DNA of 64,000 nucleotides from Oscillospiraceae bacterium (lineage in GTDB: Bacteria; Bacillota; Clostridia; Oscillospirales; Acutalibacteraceae). The notes beneath the pieces were generated by a model. It saw only the letters and a list, made by a program, of their open reading frames with translations, was not told where the DNA came from and made no database searches. Location: assembly GCA_910574995.1 (NCBI GenBank), contig CAJTCS010000003.1:124001-188000 (forward strand), written 5' to 3'. The position numbers were made by a program, and so were the translations under genes. Position 1 is the stretch's first letter, and every line of letters starts with the position of its first letter. Below are positions 8,775 to 19,076 of the stretch, piece by piece.

Positions 8775-9886
8775 TGCGTGGCAATGAAGTAATCGGCATC
8801 TTATTTGCCTATGTGCACGAAGAGCGCGTGCGCGAATTGACACAGAACCGGGTGATGGCCTCCATCCCCTTTGGCGGGCGCTACCGCATGGTAGACTTCC
8901 CCCTTTCCAACATGGTAAACTCTGGCATGAACAAGGTGGGCGTTATCACCCAGGAAAACTACCAATCGCTGATGGACCATTTAGGCTCTGGCAAATCCTG
9001 GGACCTGTCCCGCAAAAGCGAAGGCCTGTATATGCTGCCTCCCTTTGGGGCGGACATCCGGCGTACAGACGGGAAGATCGAGTCTTTGGCGTCCATCATG
9101 CGGTTCTTAGAGAACTCCCACGAGGAATATGTGCTGCTTTCCGACTGTGATACGGTGATGAATATCGATTACCGGGAGGTGTTCCGCTTCCACACAGATA
9201 AGCAAGCGGATATTACAGTGATATACCGCCACGGCCAGTCCCCCGATACGGATAAGAACGTTGTATATACCGTAGACCCCGAGGGCGTGGTGCGTGACAT
9301 GCTTATCAAGCGGGGCTCGGACGCGGACTGTAACTACGCGGTGGGGATGCGGCTGATGAAGCGCACCCTGCTGATCGACCTGGTGAAGGACTGCACGTCC
9401 CGGAACCTTTCGGATTTCGACCGGGACCTGATGCAGCGGAACCTGGGGGATCTGCGTATATGCGGCTATGAATATACAGGTACAGCCTACACCATCACCT
9501 CCTTCAGCAGTTATTTCAACGCCAACATGGCGCTGATGGACCCCAAGGTCCGCAGTTCGCTGTTTGTGCCGGACCACCCCATCTATACCAAGGTGCGGGA
9601 TGAGATGCCTGCCAAATATGGGCTGGGTTCTGCGGTTAGCAATTCCATCGTAGCAGACGGGTGTATCATCGACGGCGAGGTGGAGAACTGCGTATTGTTC
9701 CGGGGCGTAAAGGTGAAAAAAGGGGCCAAGCTGAAGAACTGCGTCATCATGCAGAACTGTGTGATTGGCGAAAATACCCGGCTGGACTATGTAGTAGCCG
9801 ACAAAAACGTGACCTTCGCGGACAACCGGACCATGATGGGCTACCAAACGTACCCTGTTTTCGTGGCCAAAGGCGGGCAGGTATAA
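8774..9886 (+). CDS. glgD: GlgD, regulatory paralogue of glucose-1-phosphate adenylyltransferase
   Basis: A 370-residue paralogue of GlgC. It keeps the fold (MASIPFGGRYRMVDFPLSN, GSGKSWDLSRKSEGLYMLPP and a C-terminal beta-helix), but the GGxGSRL nucleotide loop is replaced by FAYVHEERVRELTQNR, and the catalytic DHIY is replaced by SDCDTVMN. Firmicute GlgD proteins are weakly active or inactive alone and modulate GlgC in a complex. The ATG overlaps the glgC stop. Confidence 0.94.
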   Translation: MRGNEVIGILFAYVHEERVRELTQNRVMASIPFGGRYRMVDFPLSNMVNSGMNKVGVITQENYQSLMDHLGSGKSWDLSRKSEGLYMLPPFGADIRRTDGKIESLASIMRFLENSHEEYVLLSDCDTVMNIDYREVFRFHTDKQADITVIYRHGQSPDTDKNVVYTVDPEGVVRDMLIKRGSDADCNYAVGMRLMKRTLLIDLVKDCTSRNLSDFDRDLMQRNLGDLRICGYEYTGTAYTITSFSSYFNANMALMDPKVRSSLFVPDHPIYTKVRDEMPAKYGLGSAVSNSIVADGCIIDGEVENCVLFRGVKVKKGAKLKNCVIMQNCVIGENTRLDYVVADKNVTFADNRTMMGYQTYPVFVAKGGQV

Positions 9887-9962
9887 AAGGGCTATAACAG
9901 GCCCGTGCGGACGTGAACAGACGGACTTGTAGGAATCGACGCAAGAAAGGAAGTTTTCATAT

Positions 9963-11390
9963 ATGAAGGTTCTGTTTTGTGCCAGTGAAGCCCTCCCCTT
10001 TTCCGCTACAGGCGGCTTGGCGGACGTAGCGGGCTCTTTGCCCCAGGCGCTGCGCGCCCGTCTAATTGGCTGCCGGGTAGTGGTGCCCCTGTACGAGGGC
10101 ATCCCCCAAGAGCTGCGGGACAAGATGAAATTTATCACCAGCATCAGCGTGCCGGTGGCCTGGCGGCGGCAATATTGCGGTATTTTTGAAGCCAAGATCA
10201 ACAATGTGATCTATTACCTGATTGATAACCAGTACTATTTTAAGCGCGGTGGGCTGTACGGGCATTTTGACGATGCCGAGCGGTTCGCGTTCTTCTCCCG
10301 GGCCATCCTGGAGATGCTGCCTTATGTGGATTTTAAGCCTGACGTCATCCATGCCAACGACTGGCAGACCGCCCTGGTGCCTGTGTATTACCGGTTATTT
10401 TATGCCAACAACGAGTGGTATGCCGGCATCAAGACCCTGTTTACCATCCACAACATCCAGTACCAGGGGCAGTATGGCAAGGAGATCCTGGAAGACGTAT
10501 TCGGCATCCCCAATTATGAAAGCCAGCTGCTGGAGTTCAATAAGGATGTGAACCTGATGAAGGGGGCTATCGAGTGCTCCAATTGGGTATCTACTGTCAG
10601 CCCTTCCTATGCCCAAGAGATCTTAGACCCTTGGTTTGCCCATAAGCTAGACCCCATTTTGCGCGAGCGCAGCTGGAAGCTGTCCGGCATTTTGAACGGC
10701 ATCGATACCGTAAACTACGACCCGGAAACAGACTCTAGCCTGTATGCCAATTATAGCCAGGCAAATAAGGCCAATAAAGCGGTAAACAAGGCCAAACTGC
10801 AAGAGCGCCTGTGCATAGAGGTAGACCCGGATGTGCCCATGATCGGTATGGTCACAAGGCTGGTCTCACACAAGGGATTGGATTTGGTGAAGGACGCCGT
10901 AGACAATGTGATGGAATATTCCAACGCCCAGTTTGTGGTTTTGGGCAGCGGCGACCTGGAATACGAAAACTACTTTAAGTGGATGCAGGAGAAGTACCCC
11001 GGCCGGTTTGTGCTATGCCTGGGCTTTGTCCCGGAACTGTCCCGGAAGATCTACGCGGCTTCGGATATTTTCCTGATGCCCAGCAAGAGCGAACCCTGCG
11101 GCCTTTCCCAGATGATTGCCCTGCGGTATGGTTCTATCCCCGTGGTGCGGGAGACTGGCGGCCTGAAGGACTCTATCACGGACAGCGGCGACGGCGTGGG
11201 CAACGGCTTTACGTTCTTGACCTACAACGCTGGGGATATGCTGAACTCTTTACACCGGGCTATCTACGCCTACAATTCGGACAAAGAGGGCTGGGGCGTG
11301 CTGGTAGACCGGGCCATGGGCTGCGACAACAGTTGGGCCAAGTCGGCTGGGGAATACATCCGTTTGTATAAAGAGCTCTTGAAAAACTAA
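9963..11390 (+). CDS. glgA: Glycogen synthase GlgA (GT5)
   Basis: A 475-residue ADP-glucose-dependent glycogen synthase that elongates alpha-1,4-glucan chains. It has the GT5 two-domain GT-B layout: an N-terminal acceptor domain (VLFCASEALPF, ATGGLADVAGSLP, DVIHANDWQTALVP) and a C-terminal nucleotide-sugar domain (GMVTRLVSHKGLDLV, the acidic MPSKSEPCGLSQMIALRYG). The family motif KTGGL reads ATGGL here, a change I cannot interpret. AAGAAAGGAAG precedes the ATG at 9963. It ends the operon, before a strong terminator. Confidence 0.95.
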   Translation: MKVLFCASEALPFSATGGLADVAGSLPQALRARLIGCRVVVPLYEGIPQELRDKMKFITSISVPVAWRRQYCGIFEAKINNVIYYLIDNQYYFKRGGLYGHFDDAERFAFFSRAILEMLPYVDFKPDVIHANDWQTALVPVYYRLFYANNEWYAGIKTLFTIHNIQYQGQYGKEILEDVFGIPNYESQLLEFNKDVNLMKGAIECSNWVSTVSPSYAQEILDPWFAHKLDPILRERSWKLSGILNGIDTVNYDPETDSSLYANYSQANKANKAVNKAKLQERLCIEVDPDVPMIGMVTRLVSHKGLDLVKDAVDNVMEYSNAQFVVLGSGDLEYENYFKWMQEKYPGRFVLCLGFVPELSRKIYAASDIFLMPSKSEPCGLSQMIALRYGSIPVVRETGGLKDSITDSGDGVGNGFTFLTYNAGDMLNSLHRAIYAYNSDKEGWGVLVDRAMGCDNSWAKSAGEYIRLYKELLKN

Positions 11391-11412
11391 AGCTTATATC
11401 TACCCCTTTTCT

Positions 11413-11451
11413 GCCGGGAAAGCCCGCTGTGGCTTTCCCGGCTTTTGTTTT
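11413..11451 (+). terminator. Strong terminator of the glycogen operon
   Basis: GCCGGGAAAGCC and GGCTTTCCCGGC form a perfect 12-bp stem around CGCTGT, followed by TTTTGTTTT. Confidence 0.92.
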
Positions 11452-11476
11452 AAAGTCTTTGGGGCGCAAAAATGCC

Positions 11477-11505
11477 TTGAAGCCAAAATGGGGCCATGGT
11501 ATAAT
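11477..11505 (+). promoter_or_regulatory. Sigma-A-type promoter of the GNAT gene
   Basis: TTGAAG at 11477-11482 and TATAAT at 11500-11505 with an optimal 17-bp spacer, ending 30 bp before the acetyltransferase start. Confidence 0.75.
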
Positions 11506-11535
11506 CAAAAGTAGCTGGGAACGGGGAGGAGTAAA

Positions 11536-12111
11536 ATGGACAGGGATGAAGTACCGGTATACATAAGCCCACGCCCTGGGCTGCTGTTAGAAACAGAGCG
11601 GCTGGCTGTCCGCCCTTTTACGCTGGATGATGTGGACGGGCTGCTCTGCGTCATGTCCCATGCGGCTGTCCACAGCTACACCAAGGATAAGGGTTCCCCC
11701 TGGGACAGGCCGCGGACAGAGGCATACATCCGCGCTGCCATAGGGATGGGCTCTAAAGCGTTGGCGTGCTTCCACGGGGGCGTGGTCGAAAAAAACACCG
11801 GCCGGCTGATAGGGCTATGCGGCCTGAACCCCTATGAGGGACGTAAGCCTGAGATCGAATTTAAACTAGGCGTGCCCTATTGGGGCAAAGGCTATGCAAC
11901 CGAGTTGGGCCGGCAGATTATCAGGGGGGCCTTTGCCACGGCGGAGATCGAGGGTATTTATGGTATCGCACAGCCAGAGAACCTGGCATCCAGAAGGGTG
12001 CTGGAAAAGCTGGGGATGGGATATCTGGGAGAGCGGGTGTTCCGAGGCCATAAAGCCTCGTTTTACTATATCCCCGCTTATGCCAAACAGCCTGGGGCAG
12101 GTAGGTTGTGA
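11536..12111 (+). CDS. GNAT N-acetyltransferase, RimJ/RimL type
   Basis: A 191-residue GCN5-related acetyltransferase. LETERLAVRPFTLDD opens the fold, EFKLGVPYWGKGYATELGR (about residues 112-130) is the acetyl-CoA pyrophosphate-binding motif A, and ENLASRRVLEKLGM follows. This pattern is that of RimJ/RimL-like enzymes, which acetylate ribosomal protein N-termini or small amines; the substrate cannot be read from sequence. GGGAGGAG precedes the ATG, and its own promoter is visible. Confidence 0.88.
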   Translation: MDRDEVPVYISPRPGLLLETERLAVRPFTLDDVDGLLCVMSHAAVHSYTKDKGSPWDRPRTEAYIRAAIGMGSKALACFHGGVVEKNTGRLIGLCGLNPYEGRKPEIEFKLGVPYWGKGYATELGRQIIRGAFATAEIEGIYGIAQPENLASRRVLEKLGMGYLGERVFRGHKASFYYIPAYAKQPGAGRL

Positions 12112-12139
12112 AAGGGTTTTTGAAAAAAATGTTTTAAGC

Positions 12140-12159
12140 GGGGCTTGGGGCGAAGCCCC
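12140..12159 (+). other. Stem-loop just ahead of the addB ribosome site
   Basis: GGGGCTT and AAGCCCC form a perfect 7-bp stem around GGGGCG, and AGGAGGG starts 4 nt later. There is no T-run, so it is not a typical terminator. It could affect translation of addB or reduce read-through from the GNAT gene. Confidence 0.35.
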
Positions 12160-12174
12160 AACAGGAGGGACGCC

Positions 12175-15100
12175 ATGCTGCAGATCGTGATGGGGCGCGC
12201 GGGCGCGGGGAAAACGGAATATATGCGGCGGATGCTGGCAGACCGGGCCCTTTCTGGGGATGGGAAGTGCGTGATGCTGGTGCCGGAACAGTACTCTTTT
12301 GAAACGGAAAAAGCCATGCTGCGGCTGGCCGGCCCCCAGCGGGCCAATGCCATCGGCATTTACAGCTTTACCCGGCTGGCAGAGACGGTTTTCCGCAAAG
12401 AGGGCGGCGTTGCCGGGCGCAGGCTGACAGAAGGCGGCAGGCGCATCTTCATGGCTTCCGCCATCCAGGCCTGCCAGGACCACCTGGAACTGTACCGGGG
12501 GGCCTGCCAGGGCGGGCGGGCCACCGACATGATGCTGACAGCGGTAAATGAACTGAAAATGTGCGGCATCGGGCCCGAAGAGCTGTTCGAAACCGCTGAA
12601 ACCCTGGGGGGCAGAAGCCTGGGGCGGAAGCTGCGGGAGCTGGGCCTGCTGTACGGGACCTATGAATCGCTGGTGGCGGCGTCCTTCCTGGATTCCCGGG
12701 ACGACCTGACCCGGTTGGCCCATGCCTTAGAGGGAAGCCAATTTTTCGCCGGGTGTACGGTGGCGGTGGATTCCTTTGAAGGCTTTACCGTGCAAGAGCT
12801 GAAGGTGTTAGGCCAGGTGATGCGCCGGGCGGAGACCGTGGCGGTCTCTCTGTGCACGGATGGGCAGGGGGATGGGGCGGGCCTGTTTGCCCTGGTAGAC
12901 CGCACACGAAGCCGCCTGACGCGTTTGGCCGGGGAGATGGGCGTGCCGGTGGCCCCCCCGGTAATGCTGACAAAGGCGCCCCGGTTTCAAAACGAAAACC
13001 TGAAGCTGGTGGAGGCCCAGCTTTTCAGCGGGGAGCGGGCCCTTACCAGCGGAGACTGGGAGGGCGTGGCCCTGTACCAGGCCAGGGATGTGTTCCAGGA
13101 GGCGGAGTATGTGGCGGCCACCATCCGCCGGCTGGTGGAGGAAAAGGGATGGCGCTACCGGGACATCTCCATTATTTGCCGCAGCCCCCAGCAGTATTAT
13201 GGCAGCCTGGATGTGGCGTTGGAAAAAAGGGGCGTCCCCTGTTTCATGTCCCAGCCTATGCGGGTGGACGCGGAACCGGTAATGCGTTTCGCCCTTGGGG
13301 CTTTCGAGGCTGTGCAGGCCGGGTTCTCCACAGAAAGCCTGCTGGACATGCTGAAAACCGGCATATCAGGCTTTACAGCGGAGGAGATATCCGGGCTGGA
13401 AAACTACGCTTTTTTGTGGAGGCTGCCCGGTTCGGCCTGGCGGGAACCCTTCGTGCGGCATCCCCAGGGCTTTGGCCGGGAGTTTACCCAGGAAGACCGG
13501 GATAAGCTGGAACACCTGAACGCCTTGCGGGAAAGGCTGATGGGGCCGCTGCGGCGGTTTGCGGCGGCCACCCGGGAATCTACGGGGGCAGGTATTTCCC
13601 AGGCGGTATTTACGCTGCTGCAGGATTTTGGCATGGAAGAGGCGCTGCCCGCCTATTGCCGGGCCTTAGAACAGGCCGGGGAGGACAGCCTGGCCGCCCG
13701 GCAGCTGCGGGTGTGGGGGCTGCTGATGGAATTGCTGGACCAGATGTACAGCATCTTAGGGGACAGGGGCATTGCGCGTGAGCGGTATTACCAGCTGCTG
13801 CGGGAGGTGGTGTCCGCCGAGGATGTGTCGGAGATCCCCCAGACGGTGGACCAAGTGCTGTTCGGCACCGCCGAACAGGTGCGGCAATCCTCGCCCAAGG
13901 CGGCGTTTTTAGTGGGCTGTACCCAGGGGGATTTCCCCCTGGCCCCCCAGTCCTCCGGTGTTTTTTCCGATGTGGAGCGGCGGGAGCTGATTGGGCTGGA
14001 CCTCCCTTTGGGGGACCCCCTGGAACAGAAGACCATAGAAGAGCGGTACCTGGCCTATTCGGTGGCCTGCGCCCCTTCCCAAGAGCTATACATCAGCTGG
14101 CCCGCCAGCGCCGGGGGCGGGGACAAGCAGCCCAGCGAACTGGTGGCGGAGGTGCAAAGCATCTTCCCGGGGCTAGAGCCTGTAAGCAGCCTGCCAATGG
14201 AATACTTCGCCAATTCCCGTGAGGCCGCTTTCCCGGCCTATGCCCAAAGGTTCCGGGACGGTACCCCAGAGGCCGGGGCCCTGGCGCTGCTTTTCCAGGG
14301 GGACGGGGCTTACCGTGGCCGGATAGAGGCCCTGGAACGGGCCTGTGGGCAAGAGGCAATGCGGATTGAAGACCCGGGGCTGGCGCAAAAGGCCTATGGG
14401 GAGAAGCTGTTCGTTTCCCCCACCCAAATTGAGACCTACCACAGCTGCCCCTTTAAATATTTTTGCCGGTATGGCCTGGGGGCCAAAGAGCGCCGCCCCG
14501 CTGAAGTGGACGTGATGCAGTATGGCACCCTGATGCATTACCTGTTCGAGCAGGTGTTCCGCACCCCGGCCCAAGAGCGGGCTGCCTGGACAGAAGAGGA
14601 GCTGGGCGCCCGTGTGCGGGCCTTGATCGACGCGTATGCCCAAAGCAGCCTGGGGGGCCTGGAACTGCTGAGCGGCAGGCAGAAATACCGGCTGGGGCGC
14701 ATGGCCCGGTCTGCTTGCACATTGATCCGCCATGTGGAAAAAGAGCTGGCCCAAAGCCGCTTCACGCCCGAGTATTTCGAGCTGGGTTTGGGGGACGGCC
14801 GGGAATACCCCCCGCTGAAGGTGGAGGCCGGGGATGGGCGTGTGGTCACGGTGGGGGGGACGATCGACCGGGCCGACCTGTTCCATAGGCCGGGGGGCGG
14901 GGAATTCGTACGGATAATCGATTATAAGACCGGGACAAAGGTATTCCGCCTGGCAGACGTGCTGTATGGCCTGAACATGCAGATGCTGGTGTACCTGGCG
15001 GCCCTGGTGGAGGATGGACAGCAGTTCCCGGCTGGGATCCTGTACATGCCCGCCGCCGAGCCCACGGTAAGCGCCGGGCGGGGGGAGGACCAGGGTAAGA

Positions 15101-15513
15101 TTGAGAAAGCGGCGGAGCGCCAGCTGCGTATGAGCGGCGTGGTGCTGGAGGATACGGAGATCATACAGGCCATGGAAAGCGGCGCAAAGGGCACGTTTAT
15201 CCCTGCGTCACTGAAAAAGGATGGGACGCTGGGCCGGGGCAGTTCTACCTTGACAGAAGGGCAGCTGCGCATGGTGCTGGACTATGCCAAAAAGCTGATT
15301 GCCACCATGGGGCAAGAGCTGGCCCATGGCGCGGCGGCGGTAAAACCCAACATGAAGAACCACAGCGCCTGCCGCCGGTGCCCCTATGGCCCGGTATGCG
15401 GGGGGGAGTTTGGCGAGAAGGACGTAGAGCCGGACAAGACCACGCCGGAAGAGGCTTTAGGGCAGATGCGGGCCGCGCTGGGGCAGCGGGAAAGGGGGGG
15501 ACGGGATGCCTGA
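12175..15513 (+). CDS. addB: AddB subunit of the helicase-nuclease AddAB
   Basis: A 1112-residue AddB, partner of AddA in processing double-strand DNA ends for RecA. MGRAGAGKT at residues 6-14 is the Walker A-like site. The C-terminal nuclease has GGTIDRADLF and RIIDYKTG (Asp916, Lys918). Four cysteines fit the AddB iron-sulfur clasp: Cys758 in YHSCPF and Cys1066, Cys1069 and Cys1075 in a C-x2-C-x5-C arrangement. The ATG at 12175 follows AGGAGGG; an upstream in-frame codon at 12145 lacks a ribosome site. The gene overlaps addA by 8 bp. Confidence 0.96.
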   Translation: MLQIVMGRAGAGKTEYMRRMLADRALSGDGKCVMLVPEQYSFETEKAMLRLAGPQRANAIGIYSFTRLAETVFRKEGGVAGRRLTEGGRRIFMASAIQACQDHLELYRGACQGGRATDMMLTAVNELKMCGIGPEELFETAETLGGRSLGRKLRELGLLYGTYESLVAASFLDSRDDLTRLAHALEGSQFFAGCTVAVDSFEGFTVQELKVLGQVMRRAETVAVSLCTDGQGDGAGLFALVDRTRSRLTRLAGEMGVPVAPPVMLTKAPRFQNENLKLVEAQLFSGERALTSGDWEGVALYQARDVFQEAEYVAATIRRLVEEKGWRYRDISIICRSPQQYYGSLDVALEKRGVPCFMSQPMRVDAEPVMRFALGAFEAVQAGFSTESLLDMLKTGISGFTAEEISGLENYAFLWRLPGSAWREPFVRHPQGFGREFTQEDRDKLEHLNALRERLMGPLRRFAAATRESTGAGISQAVFTLLQDFGMEEALPAYCRALEQAGEDSLAARQLRVWGLLMELLDQMYSILGDRGIARERYYQLLREVVSAEDVSEIPQTVDQVLFGTAEQVRQSSPKAAFLVGCTQGDFPLAPQSSGVFSDVERRELIGLDLPLGDPLEQKTIEERYLAYSVACAPSQELYISWPASAGGGDKQPSELVAEVQSIFPGLEPVSSLPMEYFANSREAAFPAYAQRFRDGTPEAGALALLFQGDGAYRGRIEALERACGQEAMRIEDPGLAQKAYGEKLFVSPTQIETYHSCPFKYFCRYGLGAKERRPAEVDVMQYGTLMHYLFEQVFRTPAQERAAWTEEELGARVRALIDAYAQSSLGGLELLSGRQKYRLGRMARSACTLIRHVEKELAQSRFTPEYFELGLGDGREYPPLKVEAGDGRVVTVGGTIDRADLFHRPGGGEFVRIIDYKTGTKVFRLADVLYGLNMQMLVYLAALVEDGQQFPAGILYMPAAEPTVSAGRGEDQGKIEKAAERQLRMSGVVLEDTEIIQAMESGAKGTFIPASLKKDGTLGRGSSTLTEGQLRMVLDYAKKLIATMGQELAHGAAAVKPNMKNHSACRRCPYGPVCGGEFGEKDVEPDKTTPEEALGQMRAALGQRERGGRDA

Positions 15514-18500
15514 AACAACATGGACGCCCAGCCAGCAGGACGCCATTTCCGCCCGCAGGGGCACGGTGCTGGTGGCGGCGGCGGCGGGCTCGGGCAAGAC
15601 GGCGGTTTTGGTGCAGCGGGCCATAGAACGGCTGACAGACCCAGAGCAGCCTGTCAGCGCGGACAGGCTGCTGGTGGTCACCTTTACAAAAGCGGCCGCC
15701 CAGGAGATGCGGGCCCGGCTGGAGCAGCGCCTGTTTCAGCTGATGCGGGAGAACCCCGGGGACCCGGTGCTGCGCAGGCAAAGCCTTTTGCTGCCCCAGG
15801 CCCACATTGGCACGGTGGACAGCTTTTGTGCGGAAATGGTGCGGGAGTTCTTCCATCTGCTGGACATCTCCCCAGAGTTCCATATCCTTTCCGACAAGCG
15901 GGAGGAGGAGCTGGCCGGGGAAGCGTTGGAGGAAGCCGTACAGGCGGCTTTCGAAGGGGGGGGCATAGAGGAACTGGCAGACGCCTTTACCGGCGAGCGG
16001 GACGACCGCAGGCTGATGGGCATGGTACGTACCCTGTACCGGTTTATGCAGTCCCATCCCTTCCCCGAGCAATGGCTGGAAGCCAAGGTGGCCTTATATG
16101 GGGCGGGGGACCCTTCCCTGTGGGAAGAGGTGGTGCTGGGGCATGCCCGGGAGACGGCGGAGTATAGCGCAGGGCTGCTGGAGGCCGGGCTGGAAGCGGC
16201 CGCCGGCGACCCGGCGGTAGAGGGCTCTTTTGCCCCTGCCCTTTCCCAGGACCAGGAGGGGTGCCTGCGGCTGGCCCAGGCCGCCGCCAGCGGGGACTGG
16301 GACCAGGCGGTACAGGCCCAGAGGGCTTTTGCCCCCTGCCGCCGCAGCCCCCTGCGGGGCTATAAGGACGACCCGTTGGTGGCGCGCCTGGAGGCTTGCC
16401 GGAAGGAGGTCAAGGAAGCCATGGGGGATTTGGCAGGGTGCCTGTGCGGTTCCCACCAGGCCAACTGCCAGGAGCTGCGGGAGGCCGCGCCCCTGTTGAA
16501 AAGCCTGCAGGCACTGACGCTGGATTTTTCCCGGCGGTATACGGGGAAGAAGCGGGCCCGTGATTTGTTGGACTACAGCGATTTAGAGCACCTGGCCATC
16601 CGGCTTTTCTGCAACCCAGACGGCGCCCCCACCCCGACAGCCAGGGAAGTGGCGGGGCGCTTTGGGGAAATCATGATAGACGAATACCAGGACATCAACG
16701 AGGTGCAGGATTCCCTTTTCCGGGCCGTATCCCAAGGGGAAAAGAACCTGTTTATGGTGGGGGACGTGAAGCAGAGTATCTATGGCTTCCGCCGGGCCAT
16801 GCCGGAGATCTTCATGCGGCGCAGGGAAAGCTTCCCCCTGTACGACCGGCGGGCGGACGCCTACCCGGCGGCTATTGTGCTGGACCGGAACTTCCGTTCC
16901 CGGCGGGAGGTGACGGACAGCGTGAATTTCGTGTTCTCCCAGTTGATGAGCAAAGCGGCGGGGGATATCGACTATACCGGGGCCGAGCGGCTGGTATGCG
17001 CGGCGGGTTATGAGGAAAAGCCAGGCTGTGAAACGGAATTGTACATGATAGACCGGCAGGGGGCCCGGGCTGAAGAAGCCGAGGCCGCCTGCATTGCCCA
17101 GCGGGTGCGCCAGCTGGTAGAAGGGGGGTTCACCGTCACCACAAAGGAGGGGGAACGCCCCGCCCAATGGGGGGATTTCTGCATTTTGCTGCGCAGCGCC
17201 AATAAATATGCCCACAGCTACGCACAGGAACTGAATGCCCTGGGCGTGCCGGCCCGGGCTGCCTCCAGCGGGGGATTTTTTGCCGCGCGGGAGGTGCAGG
17301 CCGTGCTTTCCCTGCTGCGGGTCATCGACAACCCAGACCAGGATATCCCTTTGCTGGCTGTGCTGATGAGCCCCTTGTATGGCTTTACGCCCGACGACTG
17401 CGTCCGGCTGCGGGCCGCCACAGGCCGCAGCGTGCCGGTATACATCTCTTTGCTGCGGGCGGCCGGGCGTGGCGACCCCAAATGCCGCCGGGTGCTGGAG
17501 GAGGTGGGCCGGCTGCGCAGCCTTTCCGTTACCATGCCCGCAGACGCTTTCCTGACCTTGCTGTATGGCCGCACAGGCTATCCGGACATGGCCCTGGCCA
17601 TGGAAGACGGCCAAGGCCGCCTGGAGAACCTGCGGCTTTTGCAGCAGTATGCCCAAGAGTATGAAAGCTCTGGGTACCATGGGCTGACAGGCTTTGTGCG
17701 GTTTTTAGACCGCCTGCGGGACAGCGGGTCTGACCTGCAGGCGGCCCAAGCGCAGCCAGAGGAGGGGGCCGCTGTCCAGATTATGAGCATACACAAGGCC
17801 AAGGGGCTGGAGTTCCCTGTGTGCATTGTGGCGGGCTGCGGCCGGAACTTTGTAAGCGACCAGCGGGAGGACGTGCTGCTGCATCCCGGGCTGGGCCTGG
17901 GGGTGAAGCTGAAAGACCCAGCCCGCCCAGCCCGGTATACCACCACCGTGCGCGAGGCCATCGCTTTGGAATCGGCCAGGGCCGCTGCCGCCGAGGAGCT
18001 GCGGGTGCTGTATGTGGCCATGACCCGGGCCAAGGAAAAGCTGATTTTAGTTGGCAGCGGGGAAAACGTAGAGCGGGGGCTTGCCAAGCTTTCCATGGGG
18101 GCTGCGGGCGCAGGCGTGCCCCCCTACCTGGTGCGCAAGGCCCGGAACGCCGCCCAATGGCTGCTGCTGTGCGCCCTGCGCCATCCGGACGGCGGGGCGC
18201 TGCGGGAAGCCGCCGGAGGGGAACATCCGCCCTTGTACCGGGCGGATTATACCCCATGGCGCATCGTGCTGGAAAGCCATATGCCCCCGGCAGCGCCGCC
18301 TGCCCTGGCAGGGCAGGCACCCCAGGCCCCAGACCTGGGGCTATACAGGCGGCTGCTGGCCCAGGCCAGTTTCGTGTACCCCCACCAGGAACAGACCGTT
18401 ATCCCGGCCAAAGTGGCGGCCTCTAAGCTGGCGGCTGAACGGGAAGGCGGCCGGGAAGCGTCCCTGCCCCGGCCGGCTTGGCTGGGGGAAAAAGGCATGA

Positions 18501-19009
18501 CCCCGGCTGAACGGGGCATAGCCCTGCATGAATTTATGCAGTTTGCAGACTTCCCCTCGGCCGCCCGGGACCCCCAGGGCGAGCTGGCCCGGCTGGTAGA
18601 AAAAGCTTGGCTGTCCCCCCAGCAGGCCGAGGCGGTAGACGTCCACCGGGTAGAGGCGTTCTTCCGGGGGGAGCTGGGCAGGCGGGTGTTGGCCTCGCCC
18701 GAGGTGGTGAAAGAGAGGCGGTTCACAGCCGTGCTGCCTGCGGACATGGTGCAGCCGGGCGCGGCCCCGGAAGAACAGGTGGTGCTGCAGGGGTCGGTAG
18801 ACTGCACCTTTTTAGAGGGGGGGCGCCTGCACATCATCGATTTTAAAACCGACCGAGTGGAGGATGTGGAAGAGCTGTGGCAGCGGTATGAGCTGCAGAT
18901 ACGCCTGTACGCCTATGCCATGGAGGAGGTGGCCGGCTGCCAGGTGGGGGAGATGTTCCTGTATTCCACCTGGCTGAACCAGGGCGGCGCCCGCCCCTAC
19001 CGGCCGTGA
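15506..19009 (+). CDS. addA: AddA helicase-nuclease subunit
   Basis: An 1167-residue SF1 (UvrD/Rep-type) helicase with a C-terminal RecB-family nuclease, forming AddAB with the preceding gene. AAAAGSGKTAVL (about 24-35) is Walker A, MIDEYQDIN (Asp392-Glu393) is Walker B, VGDVKQSIYGFRRA is motif III, IMSIHKAKGLEFP is motif V and LYVAMTRAKEKL is motif VI. The nuclease centre is GSVDCTFL with IIDFKTD (Asp1112). GGGGGGGACGGG serves as the ribosome site inside the end of addB. Confidence 0.97.
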   Translation: MPETTWTPSQQDAISARRGTVLVAAAAGSGKTAVLVQRAIERLTDPEQPVSADRLLVVTFTKAAAQEMRARLEQRLFQLMRENPGDPVLRRQSLLLPQAHIGTVDSFCAEMVREFFHLLDISPEFHILSDKREEELAGEALEEAVQAAFEGGGIEELADAFTGERDDRRLMGMVRTLYRFMQSHPFPEQWLEAKVALYGAGDPSLWEEVVLGHARETAEYSAGLLEAGLEAAAGDPAVEGSFAPALSQDQEGCLRLAQAAASGDWDQAVQAQRAFAPCRRSPLRGYKDDPLVARLEACRKEVKEAMGDLAGCLCGSHQANCQELREAAPLLKSLQALTLDFSRRYTGKKRARDLLDYSDLEHLAIRLFCNPDGAPTPTAREVAGRFGEIMIDEYQDINEVQDSLFRAVSQGEKNLFMVGDVKQSIYGFRRAMPEIFMRRRESFPLYDRRADAYPAAIVLDRNFRSRREVTDSVNFVFSQLMSKAAGDIDYTGAERLVCAAGYEEKPGCETELYMIDRQGARAEEAEAACIAQRVRQLVEGGFTVTTKEGERPAQWGDFCILLRSANKYAHSYAQELNALGVPARAASSGGFFAAREVQAVLSLLRVIDNPDQDIPLLAVLMSPLYGFTPDDCVRLRAATGRSVPVYISLLRAAGRGDPKCRRVLEEVGRLRSLSVTMPADAFLTLLYGRTGYPDMALAMEDGQGRLENLRLLQQYAQEYESSGYHGLTGFVRFLDRLRDSGSDLQAAQAQPEEGAAVQIMSIHKAKGLEFPVCIVAGCGRNFVSDQREDVLLHPGLGLGVKLKDPARPARYTTTVREAIALESARAAAAEELRVLYVAMTRAKEKLILVGSGENVERGLAKLSMGAAGAGVPPYLVRKARNAAQWLLLCALRHPDGGALREAAGGEHPPLYRADYTPWRIVLESHMPPAAPPALAGQAPQAPDLGLYRRLLAQASFVYPHQEQTVIPAKVAASKLAAEREGGREASLPRPAWLGEKGMTPAERGIALHEFMQFADFPSAARDPQGELARLVEKAWLSPQQAEAVDVHRVEAFFRGELGRRVLASPEVVKERRFTAVLPADMVQPGAAPEEQVVLQGSVDCTFLEGGRLHIIDFKTDRVEDVEELWQRYELQIRLYAYAMEEVAGCQVGEMFLYSTWLNQGGARPYRP

Positions 19010-19076
19010 CGAAACTTATGCTTAGAGGCCGCAATGGGGGGGCTAAACAAAAATAAACGGGGAAAGAGGGACTGGG